From Comamonas testosteroni (GTDB taxonomy: Bacteria; Pseudomonadota; Gammaproteobacteria; Burkholderiales; Burkholderiaceae_C), in assembly GCF_014076415.1 (NCBI RefSeq), contig NZ_CP043568.1, forward strand, positions 3,720,001 through 3,784,000: DNA of 64,000 nt, in the 5' to 3' direction. The notes beneath the pieces are model-generated. The model saw only the letters and a program-made list of their open reading frames with translations. It ran no database searches and was not told the origin of the DNA. Every line of letters begins with the position of its first letter. Position 1 is the stretch's first letter. Of this stretch, positions 16,362-25,494 are shown piece after piece. The translations under genes were made by a program, and so were the position numbers.

Positions 16362-18236
16362 CTACCAGCTCAGCGCCTGGGCCAGCTGCTCGGCCCGGGT
16401 TTGCTCGCGCGGGCTTCCCACCGAGGCGCGCAGGATGGCACGGCTTGCACCCTGGTCAACGATCCAGAAGACGACGTGCTTGACGGAAGCTGCGCCCGGC
16501 CGGCTCTCCTGCGGGCTCACTTCAAACGTCCATTGGCGGCCTTCAGGCCGGCGGTCCCTGGACCGCGTTGGTGCAGCAAAGCTGCGCTTTTTCAAGCTCC
16601 CCGCCTTCAGGCGGAACTGCTTTTCCAGCGCTGCACGCAGCAGCTTTTCCTGCGCTTCGTCGGATTCGGGGATCTTCAGCTCCGTGGTCAGGCCCAGTTG
16701 CTGTCCGGTCATCAGATCGCGGTACATCATGCGCTGCGAATCCTTAGGCTCCTGCAGATGAAAGCCTGCCGCACGCATGGGCAGCACCATGCCGGTGCGG
16801 CGATTTTCCAGGTCGGCCACCTTCGGGTCCTGGGCCTGCACCCAGATGTTCTGCAGCCCACCGGCATTGCGCAGGTACTGGCGCATCAGTCGCACTGCGT
16901 CGGCGTCGCGGCCCTGCTGCGCCGCCAGCTCGGCCCCATATTGCTGGGCCTGGTCCACCAGCTCGGACTCCAGCCTGAACAGGCTGACATAGGGCCAGGC
17001 CTGCAGAGCCTGATCCAGATAGCGGCCAGCCTCGGCTTGCTGACCGGCCTTGAAGGCCGAGATGCCTGCCACCGTATTCAGGCGCGCCAGCTCGGCGGGA
17101 AACTGAGCATCGGCCAAGGCCGTGCGGGCCAGTTGACCGGCCCTGGGCCAGTCGTCATCGACCCGCCAGGCATGACTCACCTCGCGCTCCTGGCGCGGTA
17201 GCTCTGGCGGCAGCTCGGGCGCTTTGGGCCATTGCATGGCCTGCCACAGCTGGGGCAGTTGCTGCAGCGCGCTATCACGCTCGCTGTCCATTTGCTCGGC
17301 GTGCAGGCTCAGTTTCCAGTTGCCGCGCACCAGCCCCCAGTCCAGATGCAGGATGTCGGGCCTCCCCTCTTCTCTTTTCTCGCGGCTGGCCTGCTGGCTT
17401 TGCACAGCGTCGCCGAACGGCAGGGCCGGTAGCCTCAGCCCAGGCTCTGGCGTCTGCTCGCTGGCAAAAATGCTGCGCTCCTGCTGCAGCGACTTCTGCC
17501 TGGCTGCAGCGTCCATGTCTTTCAGACCATCGTCATAGCCGAGCCGCATGCGGACCCGCAGACGCCTGCCATCGGGTTTCAGATAGACGTACTCCAGGCT
17601 CGCGACATCCTTGCGATCCCTGGTCGGCTCCAGCTGGACCAGTACCCAGCGCCCCTGCACCAGCGGCACGCTGAGCTGTGCGGCCTGGTAGTGCAACTGC
17701 TGCTCTGACGTATTCCAATGCCACAGCGGCGCAAAAGCCTTGGACTCCTGCCGGAGCTCCTGCAGATAGCGAGCCAGTGCGCCCTGATCACCGGCCATCA
17801 TGGCGGCGGTCAGACCGCGCTGTATCAGCGCCTGCATCTGCCCACTGACCGGGTCGTAGCCGTCGGCTGCGGCCAGAGCCATCATCTGGTCAGTCTGCAA
17901 CACGGCCTGCGCGTACTGCCCTTGCTGATAGAGCAAGCCGTAGAGCAAACCCGAAGCATCGAGCTGCTCGTATGGATTGCCGCGTGGCAGTGTCATGTCC
18001 AGCAGCTTGCGCGCCTGGGCGGTGGCATCGTCCCAGCGCCTGGCCTGTGCCGCCTCGACCACGGCACGGCGCAGCCTGAAAAAAGGCGAATCCTGTTCTG
18101 CAGGCGAATCCGCCTGCCCACTCCCCCCCGCCTGCCTTGCTGGCTCAGCCGCCTGCGGCGCGGGGCCCGACAGCAGCATGACCACCGCAATGGCAGTCAG
18201 TGAAACAGGCGCGGGGATGCGAGGCAAAAAATACAT
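16362..18236 (-). CDS. Exported TPR-type protein of unknown function
   Basis: A protein of 624 residues with a signal peptide (PVSLTAIAVVMLLSGPAPQAAE). Two helical-repeat regions resemble tetratricopeptides: about residues 55-140 (AAQARRWDDATAQARKLLD, LLYGLLYQQGQYAQAVLQT) and about 370-460 (FKAGQQAEAGRYLDQALQAW, AAQQGRDADAVRLMRQYL). Between them is a beta-rich segment of about 150 residues with LVQGRWVLVQLEPTRDRKDV. No family recognised. The ATG at 18236 is preferred to a TTG at 18251 because it places the signal peptide at the N-terminus. It is convergent with the split epimerase; its own downstream side carries no clear terminator. Confidence 0.75.
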   Translation of the reverse strand: MYFLPRIPAPVSLTAIAVVMLLSGPAPQAAEPARQAGGSGQADSPAEQDSPFFRLRRAVVEAAQARRWDDATAQARKLLDMTLPRGNPYEQLDASGLLYGLLYQQGQYAQAVLQTDQMMALAAADGYDPVSGQMQALIQRGLTAAMMAGDQGALARYLQELRQESKAFAPLWHWNTSEQQLHYQAAQLSVPLVQGRWVLVQLEPTRDRKDVASLEYVYLKPDGRRLRVRMRLGYDDGLKDMDAAARQKSLQQERSIFASEQTPEPGLRLPALPFGDAVQSQQASREKREEGRPDILHLDWGLVRGNWKLSLHAEQMDSERDSALQQLPQLWQAMQWPKAPELPPELPRQEREVSHAWRVDDDWPRAGQLARTALADAQFPAELARLNTVAGISAFKAGQQAEAGRYLDQALQAWPYVSLFRLESELVDQAQQYGAELAAQQGRDADAVRLMRQYLRNAGGLQNIWVQAQDPKVADLENRRTGMVLPMRAAGFHLQEPKDSQRMMYRDLMTGQQLGLTTELKIPESDEAQEKLLRAALEKQFRLKAGSLKKRSFAAPTRSRDRRPEGRQWTFEVSPQESRPGAASVKHVVFWIVDQGASRAILRASVGSPREQTRAEQLAQALSW

Positions 18237-18311
18237 GAAGGCAATCCACAAGGCAGTTCAGCAGCCTTGCAGTATAGAAAACCGCTGTCTGCCTGCAGGC
18301 CAGGGAAAAGT

Positions 18312-18342
18312 CAAAAAAAAAGAGCGGCCCAGGGCCGCTCTC
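18312..18342 (-). terminator. Terminator for the yebC-like gene
   Basis: GAGCGGCCC and GGGCCGCTC form a GC-rich hairpin; on the minus strand it is followed by a run of eight to nine U (plus-strand A run at 18313-18321). It lies about 20 bp after the stop of the YebC-family gene. Confidence 0.85.
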
Positions 18343-18362
18343 TTTGCCAGACGGCAATGACT

Positions 18363-19067
18363 TCAGTCCACCAGACCAGCGTAGACATGTTGCACGTCGT
18401 CGTCGTTTTCCAGACCGGCCAGGAATTCCTGCACTTCTTCCTGCTGCTCGGCAGACAGGCTGCTCATGCTGATGGGGTTCTTGGCCTTGTAGCCCAGCTT
18501 GACCGACAGCACCTTGATGCCTTGCGCGGGCAAAGCCTTGCTCACGGCATCCAGATCGGCAATATCGGTAATGAACAGCGTCGTGCCTTCTTCTTCACCG
18601 GGCTCGAAGTCCTGGGCGCCAGCTTCGATGGCGGCCATTTCGACGTCGGCGCCGTTTTCAGGCTCGCCTTCGATCATGCCCACATGGTCAAAATCCCAGG
18701 CCACGGCGCTCATCTGGCCCTTGCGGAAGCAGACGCGCATATTCGGAGCCGTGCGATTGGGATTGTCGGTCAGGCACTCCACCATCACGGGCACGCGATG
18801 GGGGGCATAGCCCTCAAACAGCACGCTGGAGTAGTTCACGGCGTCGGCGCCAACGCCAGCGCCCTTCTTGATGGCGCGATCCAGCGTGTCCTTGGGCATG
18901 GAAGCCTTGCGGGCCGCTTCCACCGCCATGCGCAGACGCGAATTGGCTGCAGGATCACCGCCGCCCAGACGGGCAGCAACCATGATTTCCTTGACCAGCT
19001 TGCCAAACAGCTTACCCTTGGCATCGGCGACCAGCGCCTTGCCTTTTGCTTTCCATTGCGCGCCCAT
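18363..19067 (-). CDS. YebC/PmpR-family transcription or translation factor
   Basis: A 234-residue protein of standard YebC length. The N-terminus [20 protein letters not shown] and [20 protein letters not shown], with [20 protein letters not shown], is diagnostic. The start at 19067 has AAGGAA about eight bases upstream; the extra 39 residues of the longer frame have no counterpart in the family. Family members act as DNA-binding regulators or as translation factors that relieve ribosome stalling. It is followed by a strong terminator and is monocistronic. Confidence 0.93.
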   Translation of the reverse strand: MGAQWKAKGKALVADAKGKLFGKLVKEIMVAARLGGGDPAANSRLRMAVEAARKASMPKDTLDRAIKKGAGVGADAVNYSSVLFEGYAPHRVPVMVECLTDNPNRTAPNMRVCFRKGQMSAVAWDFDHVGMIEGEPENGADVEMAAIEAGAQDFEPGEEEGTTLFITDIADLDAVSKALPAQGIKVLSVKLGYKAKNPISMSSLSAEQQEEVQEFLAGLENDDDVQHVYAGLVD

Positions 19068-19255
19068 GGCTGCGTTCCTTGTTGAATATGGTCCAAGCCT
19101 GCGTTGTGCACACACAGGCCGCTCGCCAAACTGTGGCGAGCAAAAGCCGGATTTATACACCTGCGCGCAATCTTTTGTCGGCAAACGGCATCAAGCCCGG
19201 GTCATAAACACAGGCAAACAGCGTGCTGCCGCCCGGTCATCGAAGAGGAGAAAAC

Positions 19256-20398
19256 ATGCATCGCATTGTCGTTCAAGCCCTGAGCTGCTGCGCACTGGCC
19301 CTGCTCGGCTCGCACGCCCTGGCGGCAGCCGAGCTGGGCACGCAAACCTTGGCAACGGGGCTCGAGCACCCCTGGGCACTGGCCTTTTTGCCGGACGGGC
19401 GCTATCTGGTAACGGAACGCCCTGGCCGCATGCGCATTGTGGAGGCAGGGGGCAGGCTCAACGCCCCTCTCAAAGGCCTTCCTGCCATCGCCGTCGCCGG
19501 GCAAGGCGGCCTGCTGGACGTGGTGCTTGACAGCGACTTTGCCAGCAACCGCCAGCTCTATTTCTGCTTCTCGGAACCGGGGCAGGGACCAGACCGGGGC
19601 AAGAACAGCACGGCCATGGCCAAAGCCCGACTTTCAGCCGACTCCGGCACCCTGGAAAACGTGCAGATTCTGTTCAGCCAGCGCCCCAAGATCGATTCGG
19701 CCCTGCACTTCGGCTGCCGCATCGTGGAGCGCAAGGTGAACGGCAAACCCGACGGCTCGCTGTTTCTGACGCTCGGAGAGCGCTACAAGGCCATGCAGGA
19801 GGCGCAGAATCTGCAGACCCATCTGGGCAAGATCGTGCGCATCAACAAGGATGGCAGCGTGCCTCGCGACAACCCCTTTGCGGGCAGGCCCGATGCGCTG
19901 GCCGAGATCTGGAGCTATGGCCACCGCAACAGCCAGGGCGCCGCGCTGGGGCCCGGCGACGAGCTCTGGATGACGGAACATGGCCCGCAAGGCGGCGATG
20001 AACTCAACCGCATCGAGCCGGGCAAGAACTACGGCTGGCCCGTCATCACCTATGGCGAGAACTATGGAGGCGGCAAGATCGGTGCCGGCATCACCGAAAA
20101 GGCGGGCATGGAGCAACCCCGTCATTACTGGGTACCGTCCATTGCCACCTCGGGGCTCGCCTATCTGAGCAGCGAGCGCTATGGCATGGCCTGGAAAGGC
20201 TCGTTCATCACGGGTGCACTCAAGGCCATGCAGTTGCAGCGCCTGCAGATTGCCGATGGCAAGGTCACCGCCACCGAAGTGCTGCTGCCGCGCCTGGGCC
20301 AGCGCGTACGCGATGTACGCCAGGGACCGGACGGCCTGCTGTACCTGCTCACCGATTCATCCAACGGACAACTGCTGCGTGTGCAGGCAACGCCTTGA
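19256..20398 (+). CDS. PQQ-dependent aldose sugar dehydrogenase (Yli/Asd type), periplasmic
   Basis: A soluble six-bladed beta-propeller quinoprotein of 380 residues with a signal peptide (VQALSCCALALLGSHALAAA). Family motifs: LEHPWALAFLPDGRYLVTER, GQGGLLDVVLDSDF, the EIWSYGHRNSQGAAL segment and WMTEHGPQGGDELNRIEPG, with KNYGWPVITYGENYGGGKIG. These contain the PQQ- and calcium-binding residues. The expected reaction is oxidation of aldose sugars with transfer of electrons to a quinone; PQQ synthesis genes are not in the window. A GAGGAG ribosome site lies six bases before the ATG. Divergent from yebC with about 190 bp between. Confidence 0.92.
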   Translation: MHRIVVQALSCCALALLGSHALAAAELGTQTLATGLEHPWALAFLPDGRYLVTERPGRMRIVEAGGRLNAPLKGLPAIAVAGQGGLLDVVLDSDFASNRQLYFCFSEPGQGPDRGKNSTAMAKARLSADSGTLENVQILFSQRPKIDSALHFGCRIVERKVNGKPDGSLFLTLGERYKAMQEAQNLQTHLGKIVRINKDGSVPRDNPFAGRPDALAEIWSYGHRNSQGAALGPGDELWMTEHGPQGGDELNRIEPGKNYGWPVITYGENYGGGKIGAGITEKAGMEQPRHYWVPSIATSGLAYLSSERYGMAWKGSFITGALKAMQLQRLQIADGKVTATEVLLPRLGQRVRDVRQGPDGLLYLLTDSSNGQLLRVQATP

Positions 20399-20405
20399 GT
20401 TCGGA

Positions 20406-20831
20406 TCAGCGCAGCACGTCGCGGCTCTTGAGCCAGTTGAGATAGCCCACAATGCAGAACCAGAAGATGGCCTCTCCCAGCCACAGGCCCAGCGACAGCA
20501 TATCGACCTGGCTGCCGAGCCTGCTGACATACCAGAACATGCCAGCCTGGCTGACCACGCCGAGCACCACGTAAAGAACGCACAGCAGCAGAGCCGCGCG
20601 ATTGCGCGTCCACAGCAACCACACCATCGTGAAGCACATGGCCGAGTTCAGCGCCAGCATGGCCTGCAGCACCAGCGCCCACTGGATCCCGGCGGCAGTG
20701 CGCCAGCCGTCTGAAAAATCGGCCTCCAACAACATCCATCCGCTCATCAGGCCAAGAAAACCGAACAGACACATCAACAGGGCCAGCCCCTTGCCATAGG
20801 GCTGCGCCCAGAGAACTTGCTTTGCTGTCAT
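20406..20831 (-). CDS. Small integral membrane protein, unknown function
   Basis: A 141-residue protein with four hydrophobic helices: ALLMCLFGFLGLMSGWMLLE, GIQWALVLQAMLALNSAMCF, LLCVLYVVLGVVSQAGMFWY and LGLWLGEAIFWFCIVGYL. It ends LNWLKSRDVLR. No family recognised. The ATG at 20831 (MTAKQVLW) is chosen; the frame extends to 20903 without a better start. The stop lies 8 bp from the convergent sugar dehydrogenase gene. Confidence 0.7.
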   Translation of the reverse strand: MTAKQVLWAQPYGKGLALLMCLFGFLGLMSGWMLLEADFSDGWRTAAGIQWALVLQAMLALNSAMCFTMVWLLWTRNRAALLLCVLYVVLGVVSQAGMFWYVSRLGSQVDMLSLGLWLGEAIFWFCIVGYLNWLKSRDVLR

Positions 20832-20965
20832 CCGTCCACTGTCCCTGTCTGATTCAAAACATCTGAGGGCCCGCCATACTCGCCCGGGCAACCAAGGAGC
20901 CACAGTGTGCCATTGCAGCTCCGGTTTCGCGCCACAATCGGCAGCAGTACAGAACAGGCGCTCTT

Positions 20966-22195
20966 ATGCTCAATGCCTTGTGGCTCGGTTTTTTCTTGGT
21001 GGCGGCCGTGGCGGCGCTCGCGCAATGGCTGCTCGGCGGCCAGGCCCAGGTGTTCTCGGCCATGGTGCAGGCCCTGTTTGCCATGGCCAGGCTGTCGGTC
21101 GAAGTGATGGTGCTGCTGTTTGGCACGCTCACGCTGTGGCTGGGCTTTCTGCGCATCGCAGAAAAGGCGGGCGTGGTCGAATGGCTGGCAAAAATGCTGG
21201 GCCCGCTGTTTGCCAAGCTCATGCCCGAGGTACCGCGCGGTCACCCCGCACTGGGCCTGATCACGCTGAACTTTGCCGCCAACGGCCTGGGGCTGGACAA
21301 CGCGGCCACGCCCATGGGCCTCAAGGCCATGCGCGCGCTGCAGGAGTTGAACCCGAAGCCCGACACCGCGACCAATGCGCAGATTCTGTTTCTCGTGCTC
21401 AATGCCTCGTCGCTGACGCTGCTGCCGGTCACCATTTTCATGTACCGCATGCAGCAGGGCGCGGCCGATCCGACGCTGGTCTTCCTGCCGATTCTGCTGG
21501 CCACTTCCGCTTCCACACTGGTGGGCCTGTTCAGTGTCGCACTCGTGCAGCGGCTGCCCCTGTTCAGTCCCGTAGTGCTGGCCTATCTGCTGCCCGTGGG
21601 GCTGGCGCTGGCAGCCTTCATGGCCTTTCTGGCCACGCTCAGCGCAGCGGCACTGGCCCAACTATCCTCGCTCATGGGTAACCTCACGCTATTTGCGCTG
21701 ATCGTGCTGTTCGTAGGCCTGGGCGCGCTGCGCAAGGTAGCCGTGTACGACAGCTTTATCGAGGGGGCCAAGGAGGGCTTTGATGTAGCCAGGAACCTTC
21801 TGCCCTATCTGGTCGCCATGCTTTGCGCCGTGGGCGTGTTTCGCGCCTCGGGGGCACTGGAATATGCGCTGTCGGCCATCCGCTGGACAGTGGACGTCCT
21901 GGGCATGGATGCCCGCTTCGTCGATGCCCTGCCCACAGCGCTGGTCAAGCCCTTTTCCGGCAGCGCGGCGCGTGCCATGCTGATCGAGACCATGCAAAGC
22001 CAGGGCGTGGACAGTTTTGCGGCTCTGGCTGCAGCCACGATTCAGGGCAGCACCGAAACCACGTTCTACGTGCTGGCCGTGTACTTTGGAGCAGTGGGCA
22101 TTCAGCGCGCACGCCATGCCGTTCCCTGCGCGCTGGTGGCCGAGCTGGCAGGCGTAGTCGCTGCCATCGTGGTTTGCTATCAATTTTTTGGATAA
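20966..22195 (+). CDS. SpmA-SpmB fusion: nucleoside-recognition (Gate) domain membrane protein
   Basis: A 409-residue integral membrane protein. The first half resembles spore maturation protein A (VEVMVLLFGTLTLWLGFLRI, then NFAANGLGLDNAATPMGLKA and ILFLVLNASSLTLLPVTIFM). The second half resembles SpmB (SFIEGAKEGFDVARNLLPYL, ALPTALVKPFSGSAARAMLI, IQGSTETTFYVLAVYFGAVG). Fusion of the two is common in non-sporulating proteobacteria; transport of a small solute is assumed but not shown for this group. The next gene starts 62 bp downstream after a weak AGCTATCAA-type motif. Confidence 0.9.
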   Translation: MLNALWLGFFLVAAVAALAQWLLGGQAQVFSAMVQALFAMARLSVEVMVLLFGTLTLWLGFLRIAEKAGVVEWLAKMLGPLFAKLMPEVPRGHPALGLITLNFAANGLGLDNAATPMGLKAMRALQELNPKPDTATNAQILFLVLNASSLTLLPVTIFMYRMQQGAADPTLVFLPILLATSASTLVGLFSVALVQRLPLFSPVVLAYLLPVGLALAAFMAFLATLSAAALAQLSSLMGNLTLFALIVLFVGLGALRKVAVYDSFIEGAKEGFDVARNLLPYLVAMLCAVGVFRASGALEYALSAIRWTVDVLGMDARFVDALPTALVKPFSGSAARAMLIETMQSQGVDSFAALAAATIQGSTETTFYVLAVYFGAVGIQRARHAVPCALVAELAGVVAAIVVCYQFFG

Positions 22196-22257
22196 ATCTC
22201 AGAACTGGCGGTCGTTGCAAGCCGTTTTGTATCAAATCATTCAGAGAGAGCAAAGCC

Positions 22258-22875
22258 ATGGACACTGCAACTTCCCTGTTCCAAGCCTCCTGGCAGCGCA
22301 CATGGCAGGCCCTGGGCCTGACGCCCCCCGCAGATCTGCTGCAACGCCTGCTCGCAGCCTGGGCCGAACCCCAGCGCCACTATCACACCCGGCAGCATCT
22401 GGCCGAATGCCTGGGCCAACTCGACTGCGTCTGGGCACAGGCGCAGCGGCCCGGCGAAGTGGCTGTGGCACTCTGGTTTCACGATGCCGTCTACGACATC
22501 AAGGCCAGCGACAACGAGCTGCGCAGCGCCGACTGGGCGGCACAGGCACTGCAGGGCAGTGGCGCGTCCGAAGCCTGCTGGCGCCGGGTGCATGAGCTGA
22601 TCATGGCCACCTGCCATACCGTCACACCCACGCAGGCCGATGCCAGGTTGCTGGTCGATATCGATCTGGCAATTCTGGGCGCCGACCCCGTACGCTTTGC
22701 CGAATACGACCGCCAGGTCGCCGCCGAATATGCCTGGGTGCCGCGTCTGCTCTATGGCTTCAAACGCAAGCAGGTGCTGCGCGGCTTTCTGGACCAGGCC
22801 TTCATCTATGCCACGCCGCACTTTCGGCAACGGCTGGAGGCCAAGGCCCGCAGCAATCTGCAGCGGGTCACCTGA
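22258..22875 (+). CDS. HD-superfamily metal-dependent phosphohydrolase (COG4339 type)
   Basis: A 205-residue protein with HYHTRQHLAECLGQLD near residue 40, WFHDAVYDIKASDNELRSA (the HD pair) at about 77, and the later VDIDLAILGADP. This pattern is that of predicted HD phosphohydrolases of unknown substrate. A GAGAGAGCAAAG purine run precedes the ATG at 22258. It may be co-transcribed with the SpmAB-type gene (62 bp). Confidence 0.88.
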   Translation: MDTATSLFQASWQRTWQALGLTPPADLLQRLLAAWAEPQRHYHTRQHLAECLGQLDCVWAQAQRPGEVAVALWFHDAVYDIKASDNELRSADWAAQALQGSGASEACWRRVHELIMATCHTVTPTQADARLLVDIDLAILGADPVRFAEYDRQVAAEYAWVPRLLYGFKRKQVLRGFLDQAFIYATPHFRQRLEAKARSNLQRVT

Positions 22876-22881
22876 GCAGGC

Positions 22882-23535
22882 CTACATCTCGTCAATGACC
22901 GTGCTGGCCGTGGCGCTCAACGCGGGTGCCCGGCCCTCATCGGCTTCGACGGCAAAGCGGTCGCGGCAGTTGACGTAGAAGCTCGCCCCGAAACGTCCCA
23001 CGGGGAAGAACTCCTGAAGACGCACCCGCCATTTCTCGGTGTCCACCAGCCCTTCGCGCACGGCCAGCCATTGGACGCGGCCGATGAAGACATAACGGCT
23101 CTCGGTCTCCAGCGTCTCGTGCAACACGCATTCAAAGGCCACCGGCGCCTGGGCAATGCGCGGCGGCTGCACGCTCTGGGACGGGGTCGCTATTAAGCCT
23201 GTGTGCTGCAACTCGCTGTGCTCGGGCGGCAGGCTGTCGCCGCAGCGGTGCATGGCGGCGGACATCGCCTCGTCGGTGATGTGCACCACGAACTCGCCCG
23301 TGCGCAGGATATTGGTGGCCGTGTCCTTCTGCGCCATATCCTGGCGCTTGTTGATGCTGAGCATGACCACCGGCGGGTCCTCGCCCATCATGTTGAACAT
23401 GCTAAAAGGCGCCGCGTTCACCGTGCCATCGACTCCCAGCGTAGTCACGAGTGCGATCGGGCGCGGCACGATCAGGCTGGCCATCAGCTTGTAGCGGGCA
23501 TAGGTGTCCAGTTGCGCAAAATCAATTTCGGTCAT
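22882..23535 (-). CDS. Flavin reductase-like, FMN-binding split-barrel protein
   Basis: A 217-residue protein with YKLMASLIVPRPIALVTTLG, NAAPFSMFNMMGEDPPVVM and FVVHITDEAMSAAMHRCGD, the flavoredoxin-type flavin reductase fold that binds FMN at a dimer interface. Such proteins reduce flavins with NAD(P)H or pass electrons to oxygenases; no partner oxygenase is nearby. The start at 23535 (MTEIDF) has GGGAGA about seven bases upstream. Convergent with the HD-domain gene (6 bp between stops). Confidence 0.88.
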   Translation of the reverse strand: MTEIDFAQLDTYARYKLMASLIVPRPIALVTTLGVDGTVNAAPFSMFNMMGEDPPVVMLSINKRQDMAQKDTATNILRTGEFVVHITDEAMSAAMHRCGDSLPPEHSELQHTGLIATPSQSVQPPRIAQAPVAFECVLHETLETESRYVFIGRVQWLAVREGLVDTEKWRVRLQEFFPVGRFGASFYVNCRDRFAVEADEGRAPALSATASTVIDEM

Positions 23536-23856
23536 TGCAGTCTCTCCCGGCCTTTGCGGCCGCTCTCGCCCTGGCGGCGGATCTGGTATGGATTCGATAG
23601 CAGGCTGCGCAATCAGCAGCAGCCCTGAAACTGCAAAGGACCGCAATATTCATGCCGGGCGCCTGCCAGCTGACCCGCGCTTGATCTGCGCACGGCCACG
23701 CACCATCGCAGGCGCCCCATGCACCAGAGCCGGACATGCAGGTCCGGCACGCACCGTCGCAGTGCCCTCTCCAGCGGTTCACGCTTTGTATACACATTGG
23801 CATCGATCTTGCGCACAGGCAGCAGTCCCTTCGCCATCGATAAACCAAGGAGTCAT
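23536..23856. other. 321-bp divergent intergenic region
   Basis: Separates the flavin reductase gene from the NMT1-type binding-protein gene. It holds a perfect 7-bp hairpin, GCCGGAC-N6-GTCCGGC, at 23729-23748, and a TATACA-like element at 23789 that may be the -10 box of the rightward gene. No coding frame is convincing. Confidence 0.45.
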
Positions 23857-24879
23857 ATGCGCAAACGAACCTTTCTTCAGGCCGCCACGGCTGCTGCAGC
23901 TCTGAGCTGGGGCGCTGCCCAGGCGGCAGACACGCCGCTCAAGTTCCAGCTGGACTGGCGCTTCGAAGGACCTGCAGCCCTGTTTGTCCACCCCGAGCAA
24001 AAAGGCTATTTCAAACAGGCCGGTCTGGATGTGAATGTGGAGGCCGCCAGCGGCGCAGGCGCCATCCAGCGCGTGGCCTCAGGCACCCATGATCTGGGCT
24101 TTGCCGACCTCGCCGCGCTGATGGAATTTCACGCCAACAACCCCGACGCGCCCATCAAGCCCGTGGCCGTCATGGTGATCTACAACACCACGCCGGCCTC
24201 AGTGATGGCGCTCAAGAAGTCGGGCATCACCAAGGCTGCCGACCTGACGGGCAAGAAAATGGGAGCCCCCATCTTTGACGCCGGCCGCCGCACCTTCCCT
24301 ATCTTCGCCCAGGCCAATGGCGTGGGCGAGGTGCAATGGAGCACCATGGAGCCGCAACTGCGCGAAACCATGCTGGCGCGTGGCGATCTGGATGCCGTCA
24401 CCGGCTACACCTTCACCAGCCTGCTCAATCTGGAGGCCCGCGGCATCAAGCGCGAGGATGTGGTGGTGCTGCCCTACGCCACGCACGGTGTTCAGCTCTA
24501 TGGCAATGTAATCATCGCCAGCCCCAGGCTGATTGCGGAAAAGCCGGAAGCCGTACGCGCCTTCCTCAAGGCCTTTGCGCGGGGCGCCAGGGAAGGGATT
24601 GCCAATCCCGAAGCTGCCATTGCGTCCATGAAAGCCAAGGATGGACTGGTCAACGTGCCGCAGGAGGTCAAACGCCTGAAGCTGACGATCGAAACCGCCA
24701 TCGACAGCAAGGGCGCGCGCGAAGAAGGCTTTGGCCAGTTGCGCACCGAGCGTCTGGCCAGGATGGCCGAGCAGGTCGCCAAGGCCTATGCCACCAAGAA
24801 CCCGGTGCCGGCCAACGCCGTATGGAACGGCAGCTTCCTGCCCACCGCAGCAGAGCTGGACATCCTGCCCAAACGCTGA
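23857..24879 (+). CDS. NMT1/THI5-like ABC transporter substrate-binding protein
   Basis: A periplasmic binding protein of 340 residues. It starts MRKRTFLQAATAAAALSWGA, a Tat-like signal with KR instead of RR. Family motifs: KFQLDWRFEGPAALFVHPEQ, GYFKQAGLDVNVEAASGAGA, TSHDLGFADLAALMEF-like text, and LNLEARGIKREDVVVLPYAT. The group (SsuA/ThiY/TauA relatives) binds sulfonates, nitriles, thiamine precursors or similar. Neither permease nor ATPase follows; a strong terminator and an IS element come next, so the rest of a transport operon may have been lost or lies elsewhere. Confidence 0.88.
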   Translation: MRKRTFLQAATAAAALSWGAAQAADTPLKFQLDWRFEGPAALFVHPEQKGYFKQAGLDVNVEAASGAGAIQRVASGTHDLGFADLAALMEFHANNPDAPIKPVAVMVIYNTTPASVMALKKSGITKAADLTGKKMGAPIFDAGRRTFPIFAQANGVGEVQWSTMEPQLRETMLARGDLDAVTGYTFTSLLNLEARGIKREDVVVLPYATHGVQLYGNVIIASPRLIAEKPEAVRAFLKAFARGAREGIANPEAAIASMKAKDGLVNVPQEVKRLKLTIETAIDSKGAREEGFGQLRTERLARMAEQVAKAYATKNPVPANAVWNGSFLPTAAELDILPKR

Positions 24880-24984
24880 TCCAACCGGAACCGGCTGGCA
24901 CCGCCACAGTGAGCCAGCGTCATCGCGCCTAGCCACACATAAGGCAGACCGGACGTCATAGCGGCTGCGACTGACCTATAGCCC

Positions 24985-25039
24985 CCCCATTAATAAAAAC
25001 CAGCTGATTCATTGCATCAGCTGGTTTTTATTAATGGGG
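24985..25039 (+). terminator. Perfect 24-bp hairpin terminator
   Basis: Arms 24985-25008 and 25016-25039 are perfectly complementary over 24 bp around a 7-base loop (TCATTGC). The core CAGCTGGTTTTTATTAATGG contains a T5 run in the second arm. It terminates the binding-protein gene and could act in both directions; it ends 16 bp before the IS element. Confidence 0.8.
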
Positions 25040-25068
25040 TCGGCGGCAAGACTAGGACGTGTTGAGAT

Positions 25069-25494
25069 TTAACGTGAATTGATCACAGCCGATGCCAGCG
25101 TGATGACAGCAGCGAAGCTGCTGTCTGTCTTGTCGCTGCGCATTGCAATGCGCTTGAACTCCTTGAGCTTGCAAAAGAAGTTCTCGATCAAGTGCCGCCA
25201 CTTGTAGACCTCTATATCAATCTGCAAGGGCGCTCGACGATTGGCCTTTTGTGCAATCACCACTTGGCAACCCTGTGCCAGCAAGTGTTGCTTCAGCCAG
25301 TCTGCGTCAAACGCTTTGTCGGCCAGCAATGTCCGCAGGTCTATGCCTTCGAGCAGCTGTTCTACACCTTGAAGATCATGCCGTTGGCCTGGCAGCAACA
25401 CAAATCGGATCAAGTTTCCAAGGGCATCCGTCAGCGCCAATATCTTGGTGGTCAAACCACCTCGACTGCGACCTATGGCCTGGCTCGCAGACCC
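25069..25494 (-). CDS. IS5-family transposase, ORF B (C-terminal catalytic part)
   Basis: From the slip site the frame reads SASQAIGRSRGGLTTKILAL, then LLADKAFDADWLKQHLL with the second catalytic aspartate, and KWRHLIENFFCKLKEFKRIA with the catalytic glutamate of the DDE triad. It has no start of its own with a ribosome site and is expected to be made as a fusion with ORF A by -1 frameshifting. Confidence 0.88.
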   Translation of the reverse strand, partial: GSASQAIGRSRGGLTTKILALTDALGNLIRFVLLPGQRHDLQGVEQLLEGIDLRTLLADKAFDADWLKQHLLAQGCQVVIAQKANRRAPLQIDIEVYKWRHLIENFFCKLKEFKRIAMRSDKTDSSFAAVITLASAVINSR

